Origin: Pseudomonas sp. R37(2017)
GTDB lineage: Bacteria; Pseudomonadota; Gammaproteobacteria; Pseudomonadales; Pseudomonadaceae
Assembly (NCBI RefSeq): GCF_002113375.1
Contig: NZ_NEHO01000004.1
Span: 238,916-302,915 of the forward strand
Direction: 5' to 3'
Length of the DNA stretch: 64,000 nt
Shown here: one piece after another, positions 9,123 to 18,869 of the stretch
How the letters are laid out: every line of letters begins with the position of its first letter
Position numbering within the stretch: position 1 is the stretch's first letter
Made by a program: the position numbers and the translations under genes
The notes under the pieces: model-generated
What the model was told of the DNA's origin: nothing
Database searches by the model: none
Seen by the model: the letters and a program-made list of their open reading frames with translations, nothing else

Positions 9123-11764
9123 CAGCGTTTCACCAATCCGGTCAAGCCGCCCGCGATCAGGGCAGCAGTGTCGGCCAGCGCAACCAGCGGATCGAGTCCG
9201 GCGGGCACGGCCATATAACGGGGTTCCCAATCAGGCTGGAACTTGTCTTTGAAGCGGCGCAAGCCCTGGAAGTTGTACAACTGCTCACCACGGCGGAATA
9301 CCATCGAGCCCAGGCGCTGGGTCAATGGTGCGCCGCGACGGGGTTGCAACCCCGACAACGGCACCATGCCCAGGCTGAAGCGCGCGTATCCATGGTTTTT
9401 ATAATGTTGAATCAGGCCGACCATCATGAATTCCATGGTCAGCTTCGGGGCGTCCGGGTGCGCGCGCATCAGGTCGAGACTGGCCAGGTCATGGCCGTAG
9501 GTCTCGAGCAGGTTGGCGAACGCCACCGGACGTCCTTCGAAACGAATCACCGCGATGCGGAAATACTTGAGGTAGTCATCGCTGAAACGGCCCAGTGAAA
9601 AACCTTTCTCGCGCACGTTCTTGCCGGTCAGCCAGGCATCGGATATCACCTTGAGCTCATCCATCGGCGCATGGCCCGGCTCGAAGATTTCCAGCGACAG
9701 GCCATCACGGGTGCCGCGGTTCCAGGTGTAGCGCAGGTCCTTCATCTCTTTGCCCTTGGCTTCGAGATCAAAACGCTTGAGGTCGACCCGTGCTTCTTCG
9801 CCGAGTTTGATCGCGGTCAGGCCGATGTCCATGTAGTACGGCAGGTTTTCCGCGCGCACTTGATAGAAAACAGGACGGGCGTGGTGGATGTCGCACAGGT
9901 CGCGGAACTGCCAGATCATTTCCGCCCGTTGCTGGCCCGGGCCGATCGGGTCATACAGTGCCACCAGGCTGCGTCCGCGACGGGCGTACATCAGGAAGGC
10001 TTCGTCATTGGGGTGAAACAGCAGCGCCTTGTCACCGGTCAGGGCCAGGCCGCCATCCGGCTGGGCCGATGCCATGAGGATCTTGCTGGCGCGTTCCAGT
10101 TCGTCGGGCGTCGGCAGGTGAATGACCGGACGCGCCGTGCGCAACAACCAGGTCAGTGACACCACCACCAGCAGCACGGCAGCCCCGAGCAGCGAACGCA
10201 GGCCGCGAGGGGCGTCGGCGTCGAGGGTGAACTGCCACCAGAGTTGATGGCTGTACGGAACGTCCTGATAGGCGAACAGCAGCAGCCAGATCGATGCACC
10301 GAGCACACACAGACTGGCCACCAGGTACAGCGGCGAGAACGGTACTTCGGTCAGGCGGCTGGGGCGATAGAACGACCGGCGGAATACCCCGAGCAGGCTC
10401 GCCGTCAGCACCATCAGGCTGGCTTCTTCCCAATCGAAGCCTTTGAGCAGCGAGAGCAGGGCACCGACCAGCAACAGAATGGTGGTCAGCATCCATGCGG
10501 CCGACAGCCGGCGACGCAGCCCCTGGGCCAGCAACAGGCAAAGTACACCGACCAGGCTGGCGCCGAAGTGGGAGGCATCGACCAGTCGATGGGGAATCAG
10601 AAAGCCGATGTGTTCCAGGCGGGTATCGATTTCCGGAGTGGCGCCGGAGAACAGCAGGACAACGCCGGACAGGAATACCAGCACCGCCAGTATCGGAGCT
10701 GCCAGGCCTGAGGTCGCGCGCAAGGTCTGGCGTGTCTGGAACAGACGCTGACCTTCGTTGACCAGCAACAGCAGGCAGGCCACCAGCAATGGCAGGACCA
10801 CGTAGATCAAGCGATAGAGCAGCAGGGCGGCCGCCAGTGGCGCAGCGCCCAGGGTGTCGGAAAACGCCGCCAGCAAAATCGCCTCGAACACCCCGACACC
10901 GCCCGGCACATGGCTGAGCACGCCGGCGGCCAGCGCCAGCAGGTAAACCAGAAGGAACGCTCCAAAGGGCGGCGTTTCCGGCAGCAGCAAATAGAGCACG
11001 GTCGCGGCGGCGGCTACGTCCAGGGCGGTGATGATCAATTGCAGGAACGTCAGGCGACGCCCGGGCAGGCGCAAGGTACGACGCCCGATCCTGACCAGCA
11101 GGTTGTCCGGGTAAGGCTGATCCGGCAGTCGACGACGATAGATACCGATCGCCAACACCGAAAACAGCACGAGCACCACGCCTGCCACGATGCCCAGCAA
11201 CGTCTCGGAGAGCCCCAGGGCGGTGGACGCGGCAGGCAGGTCGCTGAGTGTCGCCAGGGCGGCCAGCGGCGGCAGGGCGCAACCCAGCGAGAGGCTGGCG
11301 AACAGCGTCATGCGGGCGACCTCAGCCGCTCCCAGGCCATGACGGACGTAGAGGCGATAGCGAACCGAACCGCCTGACAACATTGAAAGGCCGATGGCGT
11401 TGCCGATGGCAAAGGCCGTGAAACCGCCCAATGCCAGCGCGCGCGGTGCCAGGCTCACGCCGGCATAGCGACTGGCCGACCATTCGTAGCCGAGCAGAAT
11501 GATGAAGCCCACTACGGTTGCGCCCAAGGCGCCCATCAAGGCAGGCTGCGGAACTTCGAGGATCGAGTCGTGCAGCGCGTCAAGGTCGAGTTCGCTCAAC
11601 AGGTGGCGACAGGCAATCAGCGCGATCGCGAACAGCAGCAGGGTGACCGCCAGGCCGATGGGTTGACGGTACTTGCTCAATCGATCAAGCAGGCGCAGAC
11701 GCTCGGCATTGATCGGTTGTGTCGCGGTGACAGTGTCTTGTGAATCAGGCGAGTTGGCGCGCAT
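9122..11764 (-). CDS. mprF: MprF-type aminoacyl-phosphatidylglycerol synthase/flippase
   Basis: This 880-residue membrane enzyme transfers an amino acid from aminoacyl-tRNA to phosphatidylglycerol and flips the product, lowering the negative charge of the membrane and raising resistance to cationic peptides. The N-terminal 550 residues hold many hydrophobic helices (flippase part). The cytosolic C-terminal synthase domain (from about HLPTPDELERASKIL) contains YDPIGP, SDAWLTGKNVREKGFSLG and GMVPLSG, as in the DUF2156 domain. The close match to the remembered P. aeruginosa PA0920 suggests alanine rather than lysine as substrate. The ATG at 11764 has the ribosome site AGAGGTG; a TTG just upstream is in frame. 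First gene of a two-gene unit with acvB. Confidence 0.9.
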   Translation of the reverse strand: MRANSPDSQDTVTATQPINAERLRLLDRLSKYRQPIGLAVTLLLFAIALIACRHLLSELDLDALHDSILEVPQPALMGALGATVVGFIILLGYEWSASRYAGVSLAPRALALGGFTAFAIGNAIGLSMLSGGSVRYRLYVRHGLGAAEVARMTLFASLSLGCALPPLAALATLSDLPAASTALGLSETLLGIVAGVVLVLFSVLAIGIYRRRLPDQPYPDNLLVRIGRRTLRLPGRRLTFLQLIITALDVAAAATVLYLLLPETPPFGAFLLVYLLALAAGVLSHVPGGVGVFEAILLAAFSDTLGAAPLAAALLLYRLIYVVLPLLVACLLLLVNEGQRLFQTRQTLRATSGLAAPILAVLVFLSGVVLLFSGATPEIDTRLEHIGFLIPHRLVDASHFGASLVGVLCLLLAQGLRRRLSAAWMLTTILLLVGALLSLLKGFDWEEASLMVLTASLLGVFRRSFYRPSRLTEVPFSPLYLVASLCVLGASIWLLLFAYQDVPYSHQLWWQFTLDADAPRGLRSLLGAAVLLVVVSLTWLLRTARPVIHLPTPDELERASKILMASAQPDGGLALTGDKALLFHPNDEAFLMYARRGRSLVALYDPIGPGQQRAEMIWQFRDLCDIHHARPVFYQVRAENLPYYMDIGLTAIKLGEEARVDLKRFDLEAKGKEMKDLRYTWNRGTRDGLSLEIFEPGHAPMDELKVISDAWLTGKNVREKGFSLGRFSDDYLKYFRIAVIRFEGRPVAFANLLETYGHDLASLDLMRAHPDAPKLTMEFMMVGLIQHYKNHGYARFSLGMVPLSGLQPRRGAPLTQRLGSMVFRRGEQLYNFQGLRRFKDKFQPDWEPRYMAVPAGLDPLVALADTAALIAGGLTGLVKR

Positions 11765-12005
11765 CAATCACCTCTTGGATTGTGCGCGACAGGATGGGGG
11801 TATCCAGCCAAGTTACCAATCCCTGTAGAAAAAAATAATCACAAATATTAACGCCTATCACCCGGCTACAGGGGCGGCGCGTTATCAGTCGTGAAAGCTT
11901 CAGTCTGCGATAGAGCATAGTCTGAACCCGGCGCATGGGTGGTCCCCAAACGGCTTGCTACACAGTGACAGATCATTGTTGCGAAAGGACTTTTTCAACA
12001 GATAC

Positions 12006-12038
12006 AAAAAAGGCCACTCTTTCGAGTAGCCTTTTTTG
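12006..12038 (-). terminator. terminator of first tRNA-fMet
   Basis: On the minus strand GGCTACTC-GAAA-GAGTGGCC is followed by six T. One U-G wobble distinguishes it from the copy at 12316-12348. Confidence 0.85.
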
Positions 12039-12043
12039 ATGTT

Positions 12044-12120
<77 letters not shown>

Positions 12121-12315
12121 TCTGTGTGGCGGCATTCTATAGAGTAATGCCGGGGTGTCAACCGTTAATGCTGAAGCGGGTCAAATAAACCTGGAATCGC
12201 GGCAAACGGTCACAGGCCATGGCCTAAGTTTCGGAATCGGAACGATTTCCTGTTTCGGTGTCGTTGAAAGTCCAGGCCTGGTTTCGATGCTTGGTGCTGT
12301 AAAACAAGCACGCAC

Positions 12316-12348
12316 AAAAAAGGCCACTCTTTCGAGTGGCCTTTTTTG
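12316..12348 (-). terminator. terminator of second tRNA-fMet
   Basis: A perfect stem GGCCACTC-GAAA-GAGTGGCC followed by six T on the minus strand, part of the duplicated tRNA unit. Confidence 0.88.
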
Positions 12349-12353
12349 ATGTT

Positions 12354-12430
<77 letters not shown>

Positions 12431-12731
12431 TCTGTGGGTCGGCATTCTATAGAGATGCGCCGGGGTGTCAACCTTAATTTCAGATAAAACCTGTTCTGCT
12501 TCAATTGGTTAGCTTGTGGAAGGGGAGGGTTGTCAGCCTGTAAGTCAGGCAGGGCAAGGCCTGCGGCTCTATTGAGAGTATTTTTTCGATTAAAAAAATA
12601 AATTCACCAGCGACATTTCCCACGAGTCGAAAAGAACCTTCAGACTACTGGTGCTATATACAGGTGCTGGTGAGATACTGCATATCCGTCATACCAAGAC
12701 GCCTTTTCCTTGCCATGAACACTGCTTTGCC
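12431..12731. promoter_or_regulatory. tRNA-dinB intergenic region
   Basis: This 301-base region holds the presumed promoter of the second tRNA gene on its left (minus strand) and the dinB promoter with a LexA-like box on its right. An AT-rich stretch (TTTTTTCGATTAAAAAAATA, about 12581-12600) lies in the middle. I see no gene in it. Confidence 0.5.
12648..12663 (+). promoter_or_regulatory. LexA (SOS) box upstream of dinB
   Basis: CTGGTGCTATATACAG matches the LexA consensus CTGT-N8-ACAG at seven of eight fixed positions, with an AT-rich centre. It lies 69 bases upstream of the dinB start, a usual place for SOS control. Confidence 0.75.
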
Positions 12732-13793
12732 ATGACTCAGCGAAAGATCATCCACGTCGATTGTGACTGTTTCTACGCCGCCATTGAGATGCGCGACGAC
12801 CCGCGCCTGGCCGGCAAGCCACTGGCGGTGGGCGGGTCGGCGGATCGGCGCGGGGTGATCGCGACCTGCAATTATGAAGCGCGGGCGTACGGGGTGCGTT
12901 CGGCAATGTCCTCCGGGCATGCCTTGAAGCTGTGCCCCGACCTGATCATCGTCAAGCCACGCATGGATGCCTATAGAGAAGCGTCCAGGGAAATTCATGG
13001 GATCTTTCGTGACTACACCGAGATCATCGAGCCGCTCTCGCTCGATGAGGCGTACCTCGATGTGTCGGACAGCGCGCATTTCGCCGGCAGTGCAACGCGA
13101 ATTGCCCAGGACATCCGGCGCCGGGTCTCCAACCAGTTGCACATCACCGTGTCGGCCGGCGTGGCGCCGAACAAGTTTCTGGCCAAGATCGCCAGCGACT
13201 GGAAAAAGCCCAACGGCCTGTTCGTCATTACTCCGGACCAGGTCGAGGACTTCGTCAGTGGCCTGCCGGTGAGCAAGTTGCATGGGGTTGGCAAGGTCAC
13301 CGCCGACAAGCTCGGCAAACTGGGTATCACCGATTGCCTGCAATTGCGTGAGTGGGACAAGTTGGCGCTGGTACGTGAGTTCGGCAGTTTTGGCGAGCGA
13401 CTTTGGAGCCTGGCCCGTGGGATTGATGAGCGTGTGGTGCATAACGACAGCCGTCGTCAGTCGATCAGTGTTGAAAATACCTACGACGTCGATCTGCCGG
13501 ATCTGAAGAGCTGTCTGGAAAAATTGCCCGAGTTGCTGGAGACCCTGGCCGGCCGCATGGCGCGAATCGACAGCAGTTATCGTCCGGGCAAGCCCTTCGT
13601 CAAAGTGAAGTTTCACGACTTCACCCAGACTACATTGGAGCAGGCCGGGGCAAGGCGGGATCTGGGGAGTTATCAGTTGATGCTGACCCAGGCGTTCAAT
13701 CGCGGCGGCAAGCCGGTGCGGTTGTTGGGGGTCGGGGTGCGGCTGGAAGACTTGCGGGGCGGGTTTGAGCAGATGGAGTTGTTTGAGCGGTAG
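12732..13793 (+). CDS. dinB: DNA polymerase IV (Y-family)
   Basis: This 353-residue translesion polymerase copies past damaged bases with low fidelity. Catalytic carboxylates are D10 (HVDCDCFYAA) and D105-E106 (SLDEAYLD). The steric-gate position is Y15, where E. coli has Phe. Also present are NYEARAYGVRSAM in the fingers, the ITVSAGVAPNKFLAKIASDWKKPNG palm segment (read in parts) and the LHGVGKVTADKLGKLGI helix-hairpin-helix in the thumb. The ATG at 12732 (MTQRKIIHVD) is chosen from family alignment; the longer frame adds 27 unlikely residues and would begin inside the LexA box. There is no strong ribosome site. Confidence 0.95.
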   Translation: MTQRKIIHVDCDCFYAAIEMRDDPRLAGKPLAVGGSADRRGVIATCNYEARAYGVRSAMSSGHALKLCPDLIIVKPRMDAYREASREIHGIFRDYTEIIEPLSLDEAYLDVSDSAHFAGSATRIAQDIRRRVSNQLHITVSAGVAPNKFLAKIASDWKKPNGLFVITPDQVEDFVSGLPVSKLHGVGKVTADKLGKLGITDCLQLREWDKLALVREFGSFGERLWSLARGIDERVVHNDSRRQSISVENTYDVDLPDLKSCLEKLPELLETLAGRMARIDSSYRPGKPFVKVKFHDFTQTTLEQAGARRDLGSYQLMLTQAFNRGGKPVRLLGVGVRLEDLRGGFEQMELFER

Positions 13794-13813
13794 GTTTGTG
13801 GTGAATGTGAGGG

Positions 13814-13895
13814 CCCCTTCGCGAGCAGGCTCGCTCCCACGATGGATTTCAGGTGTTCCCAAATCCAATGTGGGAGCGAGCCTGCTCGCGAAGGC
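13814..13895. repeat. REP doublet
   Basis: CCTTCGCGAGCAGGCTCGCT and the inverted TGGGAGCGAGCCTGCTCGCG enclose a spacer of about 30 bases, between the convergent dinB and the lipoprotein gene. Confidence 0.9.
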
Positions 13896-13917
13896 GTTCC
13901 GACGAAGCTTTTGGCTT

Positions 13918-14871
13918 TCAGTTCAGCCCTGGATTCGCCACCAGCCGCTCGCCATTCTGGGCCAGCGACTTCAGGAATTCGCTCTGCAGCTCGGGATCAT
14001 TGCGCGTCAGTTCGATCAGGCTTTGTTCCAGCTCGCTCGCTTCCTCTTCAAGACCCAGTTCCGACAGGCGTTTGACCCGGTGAACCCACTGATTGACTTC
14101 GTCTCCTTCGAGGTCATCATAAATCAGCCCGTGGGCCTCGTAGAGCTTGCTGCGCAGGGTGCTGCTGACAGCCAGGGAGGAGTCGCTGCGTACGTTGTCC
14201 TGATCATCCTCAACACGAACCAGCAATCGGCTCAGATGGTTGATGTCATGTTCGGCGAACGGGCTGTCCAGCAGATTCAGGCGTAACACGCCGTTCTTGT
14301 CGGTGGTCAGTTCGAAGGTTTCCTTGCCCGCCTTGACTTCAACCGGACGCTCGCTCCAGGGCAGGCTTGAGTACTCCGTGCGCTTGTCGCGCTGGACTTC
14401 ATCGATACCCGCCAGGTTCTGCTGTGCGCGACCGTGGGACTGCACATTCATGAACGGGTTGAGCCCGGCGAAGCCGTAGCTCAACCAGTCCCTGGTCACG
14501 CTGTCCGGCAAATTGCCGAGGGCGAACACATTGACCACGTTGGCACCTACACCCGCCACCACGGCTACCGCGCCCAGCGGGATTTCGTAAATCTCCCGCC
14601 AGGGTTGGTACGGTGTATATCGGTCATAGTGACGCGTGACTTCGTACTCGGTGACTTCGAAAGTCTTCTGCTCGTGGATTTTCACCCGCCGTTGCGGCAG
14701 CTCAAGCACCTTGGGCTCGCCGACATCGATCTGCAGGCTGTGATCGAGCAATTTGCGCTCGACCCGCTCCTCGTGCTCGCTGCGTTGTGACATGTGGTTG
14801 GCACAGCCGCTGACCAGCAGGGTGCCGCACAAGGCGGCACCACCGAGGCCTAAGGTGTTTCGCTTGAACAT
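13918..14871 (-). CDS. predicted lipoprotein of unknown function
   Basis: The 317-residue product starts with a lipoprotein signal (LGGAALCGTLLVSGC, lipobox LVSG|C at about residue 23). A strongly charged segment follows (QRSEHEERVERKLLD), then an aromatic stretch (YDRYTPYQPWREIYEIPLG), a glycine/valine-rich hydrophobic segment (AVAVVAGVGANVVNVFALG) that could be membrane-associated, and an acidic C-terminal helical region. No known domain is recognised. It lies 19 bases downstream of proS on the same strand and may be co-transcribed with it. Function cannot be assigned. Confidence 0.8.
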   Translation of the reverse strand: MFKRNTLGLGGAALCGTLLVSGCANHMSQRSEHEERVERKLLDHSLQIDVGEPKVLELPQRRVKIHEQKTFEVTEYEVTRHYDRYTPYQPWREIYEIPLGAVAVVAGVGANVVNVFALGNLPDSVTRDWLSYGFAGLNPFMNVQSHGRAQQNLAGIDEVQRDKRTEYSSLPWSERPVEVKAGKETFELTTDKNGVLRLNLLDSPFAEHDINHLSRLLVRVEDDQDNVRSDSSLAVSSTLRSKLYEAHGLIYDDLEGDEVNQWVHRVKRLSELGLEEEASELEQSLIELTRNDPELQSEFLKSLAQNGERLVANPGLN

Positions 14872-14890
14872 GACGTCTCTATATCTGGTA

Positions 14891-16606
14891 TCAGCGGCGG
14901 ATGCGGGCCTGAAGGAAGGACAGCACGTCGGCGACCGGCAGCGCTTGGGCCTCGGCCTCGGTACGGCTCTTGTATTCCAGGTTGCCTTCAGCCAGGCCGC
15001 GGTCGCTGACCACGATCCGGTGTGGAATGCCGATCAGTTCCATGTCAGCGAACTTGATGCCCGGGCTGGTTTTCTTGTCGCGGTCGTCGAGCAGTACTTC
15101 GAAGCCGGCTGCGGTGAGTTCCGCGTACAGCTTGTCGGTGGCTTCGCGAACCTGCTCGGTTTCGTAGCGCAGCGGCACCAGGGCGATCTGGAACGGCGCG
15201 AGGGCGTCGCTCCAGATGATCCCGTTTTCGTCGTTGTTCTGCTCGATGGCGGCAGCCACCACACGAGAAACGCCGATGCCGTAGCAACCCATTTCCAGGG
15301 TGACCGGCTTGCCGTTCTCGCCCAGCACTTCGCACTTCATCGCTTTGCTGTACTTGTTGCCCAGCTGGAAAATGTGCCCGACTTCGATGCCGCGCTTGAT
15401 TTCCAGGGTGCCTTTGCCATCCGGGCTTGGGTCGCCGGCCACGACATTGCGCAGGTCGGCAACGGTCGGAACAGGCAGGTCACGCTCCCAGTTCACGCCG
15501 AAATAGTGCTTGTCGTCGATGTTGGCACCGATACCGAAGTCGCTCATCAGTTCGACGGAGCGGTCGATGATGATCGGCAGTGGCAGGTTCAGCGGGCCGA
15601 GGGAACCGGCGCCGGCGCCGATGGCGTCGCGCAGTTCGCTTTCCGAGGCCATGACCAGCGGGCTGGCAACGCCAGGTTGGTTGGCAGCCTTGATTTCGTT
15701 GAGTTCGTGGTCGCCACGGATGATCAGGGCAATCAGCTTGCCTTTCTCTTCCGCGTGAACCACGAGGGTCTTGATGGTTTTCTCGATCGGCAGATTGAAG
15801 CCTTCGACCAGTTGCGCAATGGTCTTGGCGTTCGGGGTGTCGACCAGGCGCAGCTCTTCGGTCGCAGCGGCGCGGGAGGTTTCCCGTGGCACGGCTTCGG
15901 CTTTCTCGATGTTCGCGGCGTAGTCGGAGCCGTTGCTGAAGACGATGTCGTCTTCACCGGACTCGGCCAGCACGTGGAACTCGTGGGAGCCGGCACCGCC
16001 GATGGAGCCGTTGTCGGCTTCAACAGGGCGGAACTTCAGGCCCAGGCGGGTGAATACGTTGCAGTAAGCCTGGTGCATGCGGTCGTAGGTGACCTGCAGC
16101 GAAGGCTGGTCGGCGTGGAACGAGTAGGCGTCCTTCATGGTGAATTCGCGGCCGCGCATCAAGCCGAAGCGTGGACGGATTTCGTCACGGAATTTGGTCT
16201 GGATCTGGTACAGGTTGATTGGCAGCTGCTTGTAGCTGCTCAGCTCGTTGCGCATCAGATCGGTGATGACTTCTTCGTGGGTCGGGCCTGCGCAAAAGTC
16301 GCGACCATGGCGATCCTTGAAGCGCAGCAATTCAGGGCCGTACTCTTCCCAGCGCCCGGATTCCTGCCACAGCTCGGCCGGTTGCGTGCTCGGCATCAAC
16401 ACTTCGAGAGAGCCGGCGGCGTTCATTTCTTCACGAACGATGGCTTCGACCTTGCGCATTACCCGCAGGCCCATCGGCAGCCAGGTGTACAGGCCCGAGG
16501 CGAGTTTGCGGATCATGCCGGCGCGCAGCATCAGCTGGTGGCTGATCACAACCGCGTCGGAAGGCGTTTCTTTTTGTGTGGCGAGCAAAAATTGACTGGT
16601 GCGCAT
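14891..16606 (-). CDS. proS: prolyl-tRNA synthetase
   Basis: This 571-residue class II synthetase charges tRNA-Pro. Motif 1 lies around [20 protein letters not shown], motif 2 around [19 protein letters not shown], and motif 3 ([17 protein letters not shown]) with the ATP-binding arginine is near residue 450. The insertion between motifs 2 and 3 (about 220-400) is the editing domain that removes mischarged alanine, as in the bacterial long-form ProRS. The C-terminal anticodon-binding domain ([19 protein letters not shown]) completes it. Length is as expected. Confidence 0.97.
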   Translation of the reverse strand: MRTSQFLLATQKETPSDAVVISHQLMLRAGMIRKLASGLYTWLPMGLRVMRKVEAIVREEMNAAGSLEVLMPSTQPAELWQESGRWEEYGPELLRFKDRHGRDFCAGPTHEEVITDLMRNELSSYKQLPINLYQIQTKFRDEIRPRFGLMRGREFTMKDAYSFHADQPSLQVTYDRMHQAYCNVFTRLGLKFRPVEADNGSIGGAGSHEFHVLAESGEDDIVFSNGSDYAANIEKAEAVPRETSRAAATEELRLVDTPNAKTIAQLVEGFNLPIEKTIKTLVVHAEEKGKLIALIIRGDHELNEIKAANQPGVASPLVMASESELRDAIGAGAGSLGPLNLPLPIIIDRSVELMSDFGIGANIDDKHYFGVNWERDLPVPTVADLRNVVAGDPSPDGKGTLEIKRGIEVGHIFQLGNKYSKAMKCEVLGENGKPVTLEMGCYGIGVSRVVAAAIEQNNDENGIIWSDALAPFQIALVPLRYETEQVREATDKLYAELTAAGFEVLLDDRDKKTSPGIKFADMELIGIPHRIVVSDRGLAEGNLEYKSRTEAEAQALPVADVLSFLQARIRR

Positions 16607-16749
16607 GGTTGGCCGTTATCGATTGCTGATGACGAGAAATGACGGAGCATTGTACGGGCGAGATCCGCTGGCGTACAGGCGTGCGGTCGGTGGTGTGGCA
16701 GGAGGGCGCGATTCACTCGGCCCTCTGCGAATATTCCTGGGTAAAGAAC

Positions 16750-18309
16750 CTACGATTCTTCGGCGACCGGGGTCTGCACCGGTTCCGGTGTCGGTGTCGG
16801 GCCAGCGCGGCGGTTCTCCTGGAACCAGTGCAGGGCGATCAACAGCAGGGTCGGGACGCCGAGCAGGGCGGTAATCAGGAAGAAGTTGTGATAGCCGAAC
16901 TTCTCCACCATGACCCCGGAGTAACCGCCGATCAGGCGTGGCAGCAGCAGCATGATCGAGCTGAGCAGGGCGTACTGGGTGGCGGAGAACTTGAGGTTGG
17001 TCAGGCTCGACAGGTAGGCGACAAAGGCCGAGGTGGCCAGGCCCGAACTGAAATTGTCCAGGGAAATGGTCAGCACCAGCATGCTCAGGTTGGGCCCCAT
17101 GTCGGCGAGCATCAGGAACAGGATATTGGTCGCCGCGGATGCGGCGCCGCCGATGAACAGGATCGGCAGGATGCCGAAACGCACGATCAGCAGGCCGCCC
17201 ATGCCGGCGCCGACCAGGGTCATGATCAGGCCGAAGATTTTACTGACGCTGGCGATCTGGTCCTTGGTGAAGCCCTGGTCGATGTAGAACACATTGGCCA
17301 TCACGCCCATGACCGTATCGGACATTCGATAGGTGGCGATCAGGCCGAGCAGCAGCAGTGCTTGCCAGCGGTATCGCAGGATGAAGTCGTTGACCGGCGT
17401 GAGCACCGGTGCCAGGCCGCGACGGCCCATGGCCGAGAGGCACATGGCGGTGAGCGTGATATAGAGGATGGCCCGCAGGAGTGCGCGGTCCTCGAGCAGC
17501 AGGTCGAGCAGGCTCACGCCTTCGAACAGCACGCTGGCGAAGTCGGTGTTGTAGAGCTGGGTGAACATGGCCGGCACGGACACCAGCAATATGATCAGTA
17601 CGAACACCGAGGCCAGTTGGTGCGCAAAGCTGTAGCGCCCGGCCTGCAGTTGCGTGCGCAACGGCACGGGTGGTTCGCGCATGAACAGAGAAGTCAGCAG
17701 TGCCGGGACCATCAGCGCCCCGAACAGGATGTAAGTGCCAGCCCAGGCTGAATGCTGGTAGTTGAAGCCGGTGGAGCCAAAACCTTCAGCGAAGTACAGC
17801 GCGCCTGCGGTAGCCAGCAGCGCAGCGACGCGGTAACCGGACATATAGCTGGCGGCCAGGGCGGCCTGACGATTGTCTTCGGCGATTTCCAGGCGATAGG
17901 CGTCTACCGCGATATCCTGCGTCGCCGATGCGAAAGCGACGACCACGGCTATGGCGATCAGCCACGACAAATGCTTTTGCGGGTCGCAGAAGCCCATCCC
18001 GATCAGGCCGAGGATGACCAGTGCCTGGGACAACACGAGCCAGGAACGTCGTCGACCGAGTTTGCCGAGCAATGGCAGTCGCCACTGGTCGAGCAAAGGT
18101 GACCAGACCCATTTGAAGGCGTACGCCAGGCCGATCAGGCTTGCATAACCAATGGTTTCACGAGCCACGCCAGCTTCACGCAGCCAGACCGAAAGCGTCG
18201 AAAACACCAGCATGTAGGGTAGGCCGGCGGCGAAACCGAGCAGCAACAGCACGAGTGTCGAGGGGCTGGCATAAGCGGCGAGCGCGGCGCGCCAGGTTTT
18301 ACGGGGCAT
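16750..18309 (-). CDS. ampG: AmpG-family muropeptide permease (MFS)
   Basis: This 519-residue transporter has 12 or more hydrophobic helices and matches the AmpG pattern: GFAAGLPYMLVFSTLSVWLREAGV at the start (read in parts), FKWVWSPLLDQW, and the loop QDIAVDAYRLEIAEDNRQAA. AmpG brings GlcNAc-anhydroMurNAc peptides from the periplasm into the cytoplasm for wall recycling and so feeds the AmpR/AmpC beta-lactamase signal. The product ends in a Pro/Thr-rich tail (GPTPTPEPVQTPVAEES). Pseudomonads often carry two AmpG paralogues, so which one this is stays open. Confidence 0.85.
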   Translation of the reverse strand: MPRKTWRAALAAYASPSTLVLLLLGFAAGLPYMLVFSTLSVWLREAGVARETIGYASLIGLAYAFKWVWSPLLDQWRLPLLGKLGRRRSWLVLSQALVILGLIGMGFCDPQKHLSWLIAIAVVVAFASATQDIAVDAYRLEIAEDNRQAALAASYMSGYRVAALLATAGALYFAEGFGSTGFNYQHSAWAGTYILFGALMVPALLTSLFMREPPVPLRTQLQAGRYSFAHQLASVFVLIILLVSVPAMFTQLYNTDFASVLFEGVSLLDLLLEDRALLRAILYITLTAMCLSAMGRRGLAPVLTPVNDFILRYRWQALLLLGLIATYRMSDTVMGVMANVFYIDQGFTKDQIASVSKIFGLIMTLVGAGMGGLLIVRFGILPILFIGGAASAATNILFLMLADMGPNLSMLVLTISLDNFSSGLATSAFVAYLSSLTNLKFSATQYALLSSIMLLLPRLIGGYSGVMVEKFGYHNFFLITALLGVPTLLLIALHWFQENRRAGPTPTPEPVQTPVAEES

Positions 18310-18353
18310 GGGCTGGAGTCTGCCTCAACAAATACAGAAACAAAGCGCGCACT

Positions 18354-18707
18354 CTAACCGCTGTGCTCTACCGGACGCCAGCCATGGCGCTGAATATCAA
18401 CACGATTGTTCAGGACACTGATGCCTTCCATGCGTAATCGTGCGCGCTGCTCATCGCCCGATGGACTGCCTGCCGGCAGGCTGATGCGCCCGTTTGCGCC
18501 CAGAACACGGTGCCAGGGCAACTTGCTGTCGCTCGGCAATTGGCTGAGGGTACGACCGACCCAACGGGCGGCGCGACCCAGTCCCGCAAGCTCGGCCAAT
18601 TGGCCGTAGCTGACGACTTTGCCCTCGGGAACTTGCGCCAGTGTCAGATACAGCGCCGTGCGTCGGATTTGCGCCGCGCTCTCGGGTTCATCGGTTGGCT
18701 CGGTCAC
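18354..18707 (-). CDS. alkyltransferase-like (Atl) MGMT-family protein
   Basis: This 117-residue protein matches the DNA-binding domain of O6-alkylguanine-DNA alkyltransferases: VPEGKVVSYGQLAELAG, ARWVGRTLSQLP, then the active-site segment PWHRVLGANGRISLP. The alkyl-accepting cysteine of MGMT (PCHRV) is replaced by tryptophan, which defines the Atl group (compare E. coli YbaZ). These proteins bind O6-alkylguanine in DNA, flip it out and recruit nucleotide excision repair rather than repairing it directly. It lies upstream of ampG on the same strand. Confidence 0.88.
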   Translation of the reverse strand: MTEPTDEPESAAQIRRTALYLTLAQVPEGKVVSYGQLAELAGLGRAARWVGRTLSQLPSDSKLPWHRVLGANGRISLPAGSPSGDEQRARLRMEGISVLNNRVDIQRHGWRPVEHSG

Positions 18708-18869
18708 GTCCGTCAGTCCTGAAGAAGTTTGCTTTACCGTCTGTAGAGTAAATCCTGCGCAGGCGGTTGAGAAATGAACTCAATAGAATTCGTCGGGTCA
18801 GTCCTTGTCATGGCCTTGTTCCTACGGATAATGCCGACTTTTCTCGCAAGCCGAGCGCGTATTTTGCTT

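Noticed and set aside
14753..16642. 629-residue open frame opposite proS
   Set aside because: Shadow of a well-supported synthetase gene; no known motif.
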